NCBI GenBank assembly: GCA_964636865.1
Contig: CAZWVJ010000058.1
Span: 1 to 7,161, forward strand
Direction: 5' to 3'
Length of the DNA: 7,161 bases
Source of the DNA: B1SED10-75 sp964636865
GTDB lineage: Bacteria > Bacillota > Dethiobacteria > DTU022 > PWGO01
Below the pieces are notes generated by a model. That model was not told the origin of the DNA and did no database searches. It saw only the letters and a program-made list of their open reading frames with translations. Shown one piece after another: positions 1-5,841 of the stretch. A program made the position numbers and the translations under genes. Position 1 is the first letter of the stretch. Every line of letters starts with the position of its first letter.

Positions 1-2
1 CG

Positions 3-926
3 GTAAAAACTAAAAATAATGCTGCAAAGTTAAAGTTCCAGCTGGATCTGGAAGAAAAAGCCTTGAAAATGCCATTAAATGAATTGCAAGAAAAAGAAAC
101 AAAGTTGAGTGCTTTTATGGAGAAAGTACGCCGGGAAACCCGTCAGCAATGGCATGTTTTAGAAGGAGAATGTCGTGAGCTACTCCGGGAAGTGCAGGAG
201 GAGCTTAATAAAGAACGAGAAGAAGAGATAAATCTTAAAAAAAAGCAGGTGGATGAGTGGTATCATAATAATAATCACCTGCCTACCGGTGAGTTTATTC
301 GCACGTGGAACCACTATCTTTACCAGCATTTGACCTTTTTCTTTGAAGAAAAGAAGCAGGAGTGGGAAAATGAATTGGAAGAAAGAATGCGGGATCTCTT
401 TTCAACCCATGAAGAACAAGCAAAAGAACTTTTAGAGCGCGTGGAAAAAGAGACGGCAACCATATTCCAGGTTGATCTGCCTGAAGTTAAAGAATGGGAG
501 TTACTTCCTGAGAGAGAAGAATTTCACTTTTTGGTAGGAACACTAAAGGATTTTCTTCCTCATGACCCTGATTTTTTCGCCAGAGAAAAGAAGCTGATTT
601 TTAGAATTCTGCCTTCCTTCTTGGGACACAAATTAGCATTGCGAGAAATGAAAACCATCGTCTTTGTGCAGGTAGACCGCAATTATGGGCGACTTAGAGA
701 GGATTTTAGTCAAAGAATCCATATGGGGGTAAGAGACTTTGGGCGCAACCTGGAAAATGCCCTGGAAAATATGGCTGCGAATATTGCCAAGTCATTGGAG
801 TGGGCCAGGCATCAGCGTAAGAGTAATTCTGAGTATTACCAAAGAGCTTATCAAAAACTGCAGGAGCAGCAAAAAGATATCGACAATATCCTTCAAGAAT
901 TGAAAAGCAACCTTAAATTCAGATAA
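3..926 (+). CDS. C-terminal part of a probable dynamin-like GTPase (5' end outside window)
   Basis: The reading frame is open from the first complete codon, with no stop before TAA at 924-926, so the true start almost certainly lies upstream. The TTG at 63 and ATG at 69 lack a convincing ribosome binding site and are probably internal codons. The visible 307 residues are very rich in Glu, Lys, Arg and Gln. They read as long amphipathic helices, with predicted coiled coil in the first third and last quarter, no membrane segment and no Cys cluster. The arrangement of a helical stalk, a short hydrophobic stretch around LPSFLGHKLAL, and a final helical bundle containing VDRNYGRLREDF resembles the C-terminal half of bacterial dynamin-family GTPases, which remodel membranes. 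The GTPase domain with its P-loop would lie upstream and is not visible. The family call rests on remembered resemblance; an SMC-like or other coiled-coil protein remains possible. Confidence 0.55.
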   Translation, partial: VKTKNNAAKLKFQLDLEEKALKMPLNELQEKETKLSAFMEKVRRETRQQWHVLEGECRELLREVQEELNKEREEEINLKKKQVDEWYHNNNHLPTGEFIRTWNHYLYQHLTFFFEEKKQEWENELEERMRDLFSTHEEQAKELLERVEKETATIFQVDLPEVKEWELLPEREEFHFLVGTLKDFLPHDPDFFAREKKLIFRILPSFLGHKLALREMKTIVFVQVDRNYGRLREDFSQRIHMGVRDFGRNLENALENMAANIAKSLEWARHQRKSNSEYYQRAYQKLQEQQKDIDNILQELKSNLKFR

Positions 927-955
927 CTCTTGCAGTTAAAAGATGAAAGGATATG

Positions 956-1069
956 ATGAAAAGATCTTCTAATGGAAGTTATCTTGATCCAAAAAGCAAT
1001 GAGGCCACGGCACACATTAATGCCACGCGGTTTTATCAAAAAAGATTGCCTCAGCTAAAACCAAAATAA
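956..1069 (+). CDS. Possible 37-residue small protein, unrecognised
   Basis: A short ORF follows the dynamin-like gene by 29 bases. GAAAGG at 945-950 lies five bases before this ATG; a second in-frame ATG sits directly before it at 953. The product would be basic and hydrophilic (several Lys and Arg, ending QLKPK), with no signal peptide, membrane segment or Cys motif. I recognise no family. It is the only ORF with a plausible start in the 197-base gap, but its length is within chance expectation, so it may not be a gene. Confidence 0.22.
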   Translation: MKRSSNGSYLDPKSNEATAHINATRFYQKRLPQLKPK

Positions 1070-1123
1070 TTATTGAAGAAGGAGGTTACGAGGTAGCCGG
1101 CGTTCTTTTGCCTGGCGGAAACT

Positions 1124-1765
1124 ATGGGAAGGGTATATTTATTGCGACACGGACAAACCAAATGGAACCGGGAGAAGATTTTTCGAGGCCAAACGGATGT
1201 ACCTTTAAACGATTTTGGTCGTCAGCAAGCAAAGGCCCTCTCCGAAGCACTAAAAAAAGAGGGGTTGAAAGATCCTGTCTTTTTATCCAGCCCTTTGGAG
1301 CGGGCGCACGAAACCGCAGAAATAGTTGCAGGTTTATTTACAGAGTTTAAGGTAGAGATTGACCGAGCCTTCTTAGATATGTGCTATGGAGAGTGGGAAG
1401 GAAAAGCGCTAAAAGAAATAGAGGAACGATATCCCGAGCTATATCAAATTTGGGCTGAACATCCCGAGAAGGTGATTTTTCCCAGGGGAGAAAGCCTGGA
1501 AGATTTAGCAGATCGGGGGGAAGAAGGGATTTACCGGGCTGCCACCCATAATCCGGAAGGTGACACGGTAATCGTGGCTCATCGTGCAGTTAACAAAGCA
1601 CTACTCTGCCGTCTTCTGGGGGCGGGGTTGGGTTCCTTTTGGAAACTGCGCCAGGACACTGCTTGTATTAATGAGCTAATTTACCATAATTCTTTTTTTA
1701 TCATATTAAAGGTTAACGAAATATGCCACCTGCGAGCTTTAGGAAAGGAGGCAGGTGATTTTTAA
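1124..1765 (+). CDS. Histidine phosphatase (phosphoglycerate mutase/CobC-PhoE type)
   Basis: This is a 213-residue cytoplasmic enzyme of the histidine phosphatase superfamily, close to the family's usual 200-215 residues. The phosphate pocket is complete: LLRHGQTKWN (6-15) with Arg8 and the phospho-accepting His9, SSPLERA (55-61) with Arg60, GEWEG (89-93) with the acidic catalytic Glu, and AHRAVNKALLC (152-162) with His153. The C-terminal FWKLRQDTACINEL and VNEICHL match the branch containing alpha-ribazole phosphatase (CobC), PhoE-like and GpmB-like phosphatases. The substrate cannot be told from sequence, and no cobalamin genes are visible to support CobC. A stop at 1094 in this frame limits the start; ATG 1124 is the first ATG and lies just before the RHG motif, with only a weak GGCGGA (1114-1119) four bases upstream. 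The antiporter gene follows after 48 bases on the same strand and may be co-transcribed. Confidence 0.9.
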   Translation: MGRVYLLRHGQTKWNREKIFRGQTDVPLNDFGRQQAKALSEALKKEGLKDPVFLSSPLERAHETAEIVAGLFTEFKVEIDRAFLDMCYGEWEGKALKEIEERYPELYQIWAEHPEKVIFPRGESLEDLADRGEEGIYRAATHNPEGDTVIVAHRAVNKALLCRLLGAGLGSFWKLRQDTACINELIYHNSFFIILKVNEICHLRALGKEAGDF

Positions 1766-1813
1766 TATACTTAACTATTTGACAATAAAATAGAGCAAAC
1801 CGGGAGGCAACTT

Positions 1814-3016
1814 ATGGATGTAGTATTAGGTGTAGGACTGATTATGCTCATAGGTTTTTGGGGTGGAAGAATTGCCGCTTTTCTAAAACTTCCTTCTCTA
1901 ACCGGATACATTATTTTTGGACTTCTCTTAGGGCCCTATGTGGCAGGGTTAATCCCCCTGGATCTTATAGAAACCATTAAAGATCCGCTAAGCGTAGGGG
2001 CAGTCAGTATTATTGCCTTTATGCTGGGTGGTGACCTAACTATAAATGCTTTAAAAAAGCTGGGAGCTAATCTATTAAAAGTGGCCAGCATCGATACCCT
2101 CTGGACATATCTGTTGGTGTTTTTGGGCCTTTACTTTTTGGCGGGGCAACCGGCATATATCGCTCTCCCTCTGGCAGCTTTGGCCACGTCACCGGCTCCC
2201 ACTGTGATAGTGCCGGTGGTGAAAGAGCTTAAAGCTCGCGGTAGATTTACCGACAGTTTACTAATGGTGTCCGCTTTGGAGGATGTAACCTGTGTTATCC
2301 TCATATCTATTTCTATTGCCATATCCCGCCCCCTTATTGCGGGAGGAGATCCTTCCGCCCTTACCGTGTTGGTAAGCCTGGGGGAAATTATCGGTTCGAT
2401 TATGCTGGGAGCTGCGCTGGGTTTTATAATTGTTTACCTGTTTCGCCTGGTTGCATCAGGACAACCTCGTTTGCTATTTGTTTTAACCATGATCCTGGTG
2501 GGCTCGGGTATAACTACTTTAATCAATTTCTCTTCCCTGATAACTATTCTGACCATGGGGTTTGTAGTGCTCAACTATGCTTCGGATACCAAAAAGCTTT
2601 TTGAAAGCGTGGAAGAAGTATCCGGACCGGTTTTGCTTCTCTTTTTTACCGTAGCCGGGGCCACGCTTCAGCCGGGCCTGATTCCCGTAGCAGGCATAGC
2701 GGTGATAGTTTATATTGTGGTCAGGACATTCAGTAAATTAACGGGTGTTTATGCTTCCACTAAAGTTTTGGGCATGGAACAGAGTGTATGCCAGAACATG
2801 CCTTACTGTTTGCTGTCGCAGGCGGGAACTACCATAGGGCTTACTATGCTGGTGGCACAGCAACTTCCCCAGGTAAGCGATCAGATACTAACGGTAATGC
2901 TTTCGGCGGTAATCTTTTTTGAAATAATTGCCCCACCTCTTACACGTAATGCTTTAGTACGGTTAGGTGAAGCAGGAGAGCAAACAGGCAATGATTCTGC
3001 AGTCAAAAAGGTTTAA
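1814..3016 (+). CDS. Cation/proton antiporter, CPA2-like (Na+/H+ exchanger family)
   Basis: This is a 400-residue integral membrane protein made of about 12-13 hydrophobic helices, with no C-terminal TrkA-type nucleotide-binding domain. Such antiporters exchange Na+ or K+ for H+ across the cytoplasmic membrane. Family marks are LPSLTGYIIFGLLLGP (26-41) in the first helices, ATSPAPTVIVPVVKEL (124-139) in the unwound-helix region, the acidic pair in SALEDVTC (153-160), RTFSKLTG (304-311) with a conserved basic residue, and LLSQAGTTIGL (333-343). The ion-site pair is Glu156-Asp157, where electrogenic CPA2 members usually have Asp-Asp and electroneutral CPA1 members Asn-Asp. The start is well set by GGGAGG (1802-1807) six bases before ATG. 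The short C-terminal tail is polar (EQTGNDSAVKKV). The transported ion cannot be assigned. The histidine phosphatase upstream is a likely operon partner, but no functional link is evident. Confidence 0.88.
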   Translation: MDVVLGVGLIMLIGFWGGRIAAFLKLPSLTGYIIFGLLLGPYVAGLIPLDLIETIKDPLSVGAVSIIAFMLGGDLTINALKKLGANLLKVASIDTLWTYLLVFLGLYFLAGQPAYIALPLAALATSPAPTVIVPVVKELKARGRFTDSLLMVSALEDVTCVILISISIAISRPLIAGGDPSALTVLVSLGEIIGSIMLGAALGFIIVYLFRLVASGQPRLLFVLTMILVGSGITTLINFSSLITILTMGFVVLNYASDTKKLFESVEEVSGPVLLLFFTVAGATLQPGLIPVAGIAVIVYIVVRTFSKLTGVYASTKVLGMEQSVCQNMPYCLLSQAGTTIGLTMLVAQQLPQVSDQILTVMLSAVIFFEIIAPPLTRNALVRLGEAGEQTGNDSAVKKV

Positions 3017-3336
3017 CTGGTAATTTATCACCGGTAATATTTATCCGGCAACTTTTTCGAGGGTGCACATAAAAACAAAAATTGTAACCGCGTGTTTTAA
3101 TGGATCATTGCCGCTTCAGAATAGCTGACTTTTCCCATCTTTTACTCAGATATTCAACCCTACTTACTAATTTACATAAGTATTAAAGGGGTTTTATCAA
3201 CATGCTATCTTCGCTAATATTTCTGGCCCGAGTAGTTAATAAAAAAGAAGATTTATGGTTTCTACTACAAGTCGCTCATAGAAATTTAGTTAGGTTTTCC
3301 CAAAATATTATTATGACAAATTATAGCCACAAGTTG
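3017..3336. other. Intergenic region without a supported gene
   Basis: This AT-rich stretch separates the antiporter from the promoter of the glycine-rich protein. Near its left end, 3019-3054 holds two imperfect tandem copies of a GGTAAT(A)TTTATC(A)CCGG-like unit. The second forms a weak CCGG-N10-CCGG hairpin followed by CAACTTTTTC, which might be a poor terminator for the antiporter transcript. A 55-codon ORF at 3202-3369 runs into the downstream promoter and is not supported as a gene. I see no riboswitch-like conserved core, tRNA or repeat array. Confidence 0.5.
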
Positions 3337-3365
3337 TTGACATATGCCAATAACACCTCTATAAT
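3337..3365 (+). promoter_or_regulatory. Perfect sigma-A consensus promoter
   Basis: TTGACA at 3337-3342 and TATAAT at 3360-3365 are both exact consensus hexamers, separated by the optimal 17 bases. Transcription would start near 3372, giving a leader of about 66 bases before the ATG at 3438. Exact matches in both boxes are rare, so strong constitutive transcription, or strong transcription held in check by a repressor, is expected for the glycine-rich protein gene. Confidence 0.85.
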
Positions 3366-3374
3366 ATAATTAAA

Positions 3375-3406
3375 CAATCCGATACAGTTTCTACTTTGTA
3401 TGATTG
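3375..3406 (+). promoter_or_regulatory. Inverted repeat / 5' leader stem-loop
   Basis: CAATC (3375-3379) plus ATACA (3382-3386) pair fully with TGTAT (3397-3401) plus GATTG (3402-3406), leaving a two-base bulge (3380-3381) and a ten-base loop. The dyad begins within a few bases of the predicted transcript start. As RNA it would form a stem at the 5' end, which commonly protects messages from decay. As DNA it lies where a repressor could block the strong promoter. The sequence alone does not decide between these. Confidence 0.55.
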
Positions 3407-3422
3407 GCAAATATAGGGAAGT

Positions 3423-3430
3423 AAGGAGGT
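3423..3430 (+). promoter_or_regulatory. Ribosome binding site that decides the start of the glycine-rich protein
   Basis: AAGGAGGT, nearly the full complement of the 16S rRNA 3' end, is followed after seven bases by ATG 3438. A longer in-frame reading from GTG 3429 would start inside this site and is therefore rejected. Confidence 0.85.
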
Positions 3431-3437
3431 GAAAGTA

Positions 3438-3917
3438 ATGCCCAGAGGAAGACATTGGTTTGGCCCCGGCTTTTGGAAGCGAGGTACAGGTTGGATTCCC
3501 GGTAGCGGGGGCTTTAGAGGAGGCGCTTATTGGAGAAGTGGGCGTCCATCCGGGGGTCAGAAACCAGGATTTGGTCGTGGCTGGGCTCCCTCTTTCGGGC
3601 CGGGCTTCGGTCCCGGTTTTGGCCCAGGTTTTGGTCGCGGCTTTGGGCCGGGAAGAGGAGTCTGCCGCTGGTGGTCTTTTTATAATGCTCCCCCTTATAT
3701 GACGCCATATGCTCCTGCTTATGATCCGGGCTATGCGATGCCTTATGAATATGCGCCCCCGTATGATGCCGGATATAACCCTGCATATGGCGGAGCAGGT
3801 GCGGAAAACCCTGTTCCCGCTGACGAAATTAATAACCTCAAGGAAGCTGCAGCGCAGCTTAAAGACATGTTGGCAGATGTAGAAGGCAGGCTGGAAGAAT
3901 TAGAAGGAGAAAGCTAA
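3438..3917 (+). CDS. Gly/Phe- and Pro/Tyr-rich protein with C-terminal coiled coil (DUF5320-like)
   Basis: This is a 159-residue protein of strongly biased composition. Residues 1-75 are Gly/Arg/Trp/Phe-rich, beginning MPRGRHWFGPGFW and containing five consecutive four-residue units FGPG/FGRG (53-72). Residues 84-118 are Pro/Tyr/Ala-rich (APPYMTPYAPAYDPGY and similar). Residues 129-157 form a charged amphipathic helix, a probable short coiled coil for oligomerisation. There is one Cys (76), no signal peptide and no membrane helix. The MPRG start, Gly-rich head and Leu/Glu coiled-coil tail resemble the DUF5320 group of small proteins often encoded near NifX-like and MinD/ferredoxin ATPase genes, as it is here in convergent orientation. 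Its function is unknown; a scaffold or condensate-forming role is conceivable but unproven. The perfect promoter and ribosome binding site suggest abundant expression. Confidence 0.75.
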   Translation: MPRGRHWFGPGFWKRGTGWIPGSGGFRGGAYWRSGRPSGGQKPGFGRGWAPSFGPGFGPGFGPGFGRGFGPGRGVCRWWSFYNAPPYMTPYAPAYDPGYAMPYEYAPPYDAGYNPAYGGAGAENPVPADEINNLKEAAAQLKDMLADVEGRLEELEGES

Positions 3918-3954
3918 TCAGTTAAACTACTAGGACGGTACCAGGACGGCACAA

Positions 3955-3986
3955 AAAAGGGGATGGACATTAGTTCATCCCCTTTT
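3955..3986. terminator. Bidirectional intrinsic terminator
   Basis: A 14-bp stem pairs 3955-3968 (AAAAGGGGATGGAC) with 3973-3986 (GTTCATCCCCTTTT), with one G-U pair and a four-base ATTA loop. The U-run is four on the plus strand; on the minus strand it is six, from the A-run at 3953-3958. It lies 37 bases after the stop of the glycine-rich gene and 17 bases past the end of the minus-strand ATPase gene, so it can end both convergent transcripts. Confidence 0.88.
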
Positions 3987-4003
3987 AAAACTTTCCTGCG
4001 GGT

Positions 4004-4948
4004 TTATTTCGTATTGCCGAACAAATTACCGGTTATTTTATTCCAAACATTTTTTATACACCGGGAAACACTATTTTCGGTGTATTCCACCAGGGGCATT
4101 TTATTAACTGCTGCCTCTGAAAATTTTCTGCTGAAAGGTATTTCCCCGGCAAAGGGAATATTTTGCTCTTTACAGTAGTCTTCAATGCGGTAAGCATTTT
4201 CTTCGTCCAGGTCTGCACGGTTGATGCAGACAAGAGGAGGTACATTAAAATGATTACAAACGGATAAGATCCTTTCCAGGTCATGTATTCCGGAGAGAGT
4301 GGGCTCGGTGACAACCAATGCCATTGAAGAACCTCCCAGGGAAGCAATCACCGGGCAGCCGATGCCGGGAGGGCCGTCATTTATGATCAACCCATCGTAA
4401 TAACCGGCAGAAGAATTATCTTTTTGAGTTGTTTCGTTTAGATTATATTTCTTTTCAGTTTGCTCTTCTGCAGTTTTTGCGGCCAATTCTTTAGCTTTTT
4501 GTCTGAGAAGGGTTACCAGTTTTCCTGAATTTTCTTCGGCCACGCCCAGCTGGGCATGAACCAGTGGCCCATAAGGCGTAACGGACAAATACCATTCACC
4601 TGATACCGTTTCTTCATAATAAACTGCTTCTTCCGGGCATGCATAAAAACACAATCCACAGCCTTCACATGCCAGGTAATTAACTTCATATTCCCCAGTT
4701 ATAGCCCCAAACCGGCATAATTGCCGGCAAAGGTCACAGCCGGAGCATTTGGATTGATCAATTGATGCTTTACGAGAAGCTTTAAATTGATGCTTCTCCT
4801 GGAGTTCTGGGTTAAGGATAAGGCTCAAATTCGCGGCATCAACATCGCAATCAGAAATTATAGATTTTTTCGCCAGGGAAACAAATGAACCGGCAAGGGA
4901 TGTTTTACCCGTGCCTCCTTTGCCGCTTATAATAGTCAACTCTTTCAT
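4004..4948 (-). CDS. MinD-superfamily P-loop ATPase with inserted ferredoxin domain (second copy)
   Basis: This 314-residue cytoplasmic protein belongs to the MinD-superfamily group with an inserted ferredoxin domain (COG1149 type). The deviant Walker A motif is GKGGTGKT (9-16), followed by the switch-like DCDVDAANL (33-41). The inserted 2x[4Fe-4S] domain has CSGCDLCRQLC (68-78) and CEGCGLCFYACP (94-105). The Walker B-like segment is LIINDGPPGIGCPV (187-200) with Asp191, and VVTEPTLSGIHDL follows at 212-224. Relatives handle Fe-S or metal cofactors with ATP. The ATG at 4948 overlaps the upstream paralogue's TGA as ATGA, with AGGGG seven bases before it, indicating translational coupling; an in-frame extension to 5068 would run inside that paralogue. 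Residues 155-183 form a polar Thr/Asn/Lys/Glu-rich stretch absent from the paralogue, inserted just before Walker B. It is the last gene of the minus-strand operon. Confidence 0.9.
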   Translation of the reverse strand: MKELTIISGKGGTGKTSLAGSFVSLAKKSIISDCDVDAANLSLILNPELQEKHQFKASRKASIDQSKCSGCDLCRQLCRFGAITGEYEVNYLACEGCGLCFYACPEEAVYYEETVSGEWYLSVTPYGPLVHAQLGVAEENSGKLVTLLRQKAKELAAKTAEEQTEKKYNLNETTQKDNSSAGYYDGLIINDGPPGIGCPVIASLGGSSMALVVTEPTLSGIHDLERILSVCNHFNVPPLVCINRADLDEENAYRIEDYCKEQNIPFAGEIPFSRKFSEAAVNKMPLVEYTENSVSRCIKNVWNKITGNLFGNTK

Positions 4949-5817
4949 CCGGCATCCCCTGCTTTCGCTTGATGGTGGTTTAGCTTTAGTTTGATTTCCT
5001 CCCACAAATGAATAAATTTCTTTTTCCATTCCGGGGAATGATCTACTATGGCTTCTCCTCGGCCACAATAGTATGCTAAATTTCTATCCCACGGTATATG
5101 CATCAAAATAGGAATATTTTGTTGTATGCAATAAGATTCCACCTGGTCATCTCCCATATCTGCTCTGTTGATAATAACGCCGCAGGGAATATTTAACTTT
5201 TTAAGCAATTCCACCACCAGTTGAAGGTCATGTAAACCGAAAGGAGTAGGTTCGGTTACCAGCAGACAATAATTAGTTTCCCGGACTGCTGCCACCACAG
5301 GACAGGATGTTCCCGGGGGAGCATCAATCAAAACCATTTTATCAGATTCTGCTTTTTCCTTTGCTGCTTCAATAAGAGGAGGAGACATAGCTTCGCCCGT
5401 ATTGAGGCGGCCATGGACAAAGCTTATATTTCCCGCCGTTCCTTTTTCTGTAAAACCTATTTCCCGAGGAACTTCTTGGATGGCTTTTTCCGGGCAAAGA
5501 TAAGCACATCCGCCGCATCCATGACATAGTTCATAGAATGTAAGCACTGCCTGAGGAGTAACCGCAAGGGCATTAAAAGCGCATATTTGGGCGCAGGTGC
5601 CGCAGTAATTGCATTTATCCTCATCTATTTGAGGAACTGGTATAGTTGCCGCTTCCTTGTTATCTATTACCGGTTTCAGAAAAAGGTGGGCATTAGGTTC
5701 TTCCACGTCAGCATCAATAAACTGGAGATTATCCTGTTCTTCGGCTGCCCGGGCGAGGTTAACTGCAATAGTCGTTTTGCCTGTTCCACCTTTGCCGCTG
5801 GCTATAGAAATAATCAT
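4945..5817 (-). CDS. MinD-superfamily P-loop ATPase with inserted ferredoxin domain (first copy)
   Basis: This 290-residue paralogue of the following gene has the same layout: Walker A GKGGTGKTT (8-16), FIDADVEEPNAHL (33-45), cluster motifs CNYCGTCAQIC (69-79) and CHGCGGCAYLCP (98-109), Walker B-like VLIDAPPGTSCPV (162-174) with Asp165, and LLVTEPTPFGLHDL (185-198). The linker before Walker B is short, as is usual for the family. The paired genes suggest that the two ATPases act together, perhaps as a heterodimer, in ATP-dependent handling of Fe-S or metal cofactors; this is inference. Two starts are possible: ATG 5817 with GAGGGG nine bases upstream, or TTG 5826 with AGGTGA seven bases upstream. 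I chose ATG because it places the P-loop at the usual distance from the N-terminus; TTG would add three residues. The NifX-type fusion gene ends 24 bases upstream. Confidence 0.9.
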   Translation of the reverse strand: MIISIASGKGGTGKTTIAVNLARAAEEQDNLQFIDADVEEPNAHLFLKPVIDNKEAATIPVPQIDEDKCNYCGTCAQICAFNALAVTPQAVLTFYELCHGCGGCAYLCPEKAIQEVPREIGFTEKGTAGNISFVHGRLNTGEAMSPPLIEAAKEKAESDKMVLIDAPPGTSCPVVAAVRETNYCLLVTEPTPFGLHDLQLVVELLKKLNIPCGVIINRADMGDDQVESYCIQQNIPILMHIPWDRNLAYYCGRGEAIVDHSPEWKKKFIHLWEEIKLKLNHHQAKAGDAG

Positions 5818-5841
5818 TGGCTTCAACCCCTCGTCACCTGT

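Noticed and set aside
1108..1350. 80-codon plus-strand ORF overlapping the histidine phosphatase
   Set aside because: A shadow frame of a well-conserved enzyme; no recognisable family and a TTG start.
3202..3369. 55-codon ORF on the plus strand with AAAGGGG upstream
   Set aside because: It runs through the perfect promoter and ends in the -10 region, the spacing of its ribosome binding site is too long (11 bases), and the product looks like translated AT-rich non-coding DNA.
3429..3437. GTG start giving three extra residues for the glycine-rich protein
   Set aside because: The GTG is part of the ribosome binding site itself; ATG 3438 is correctly spaced.
4949..5068. N-terminal extension of the second ATPase by 40 residues
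   Set aside because: It lies wholly within the first ATPase gene in another frame, has no ribosome binding site, and the P-loop should sit near the N-terminus; ATG 4948 with the ATGA overlap is clearly better.
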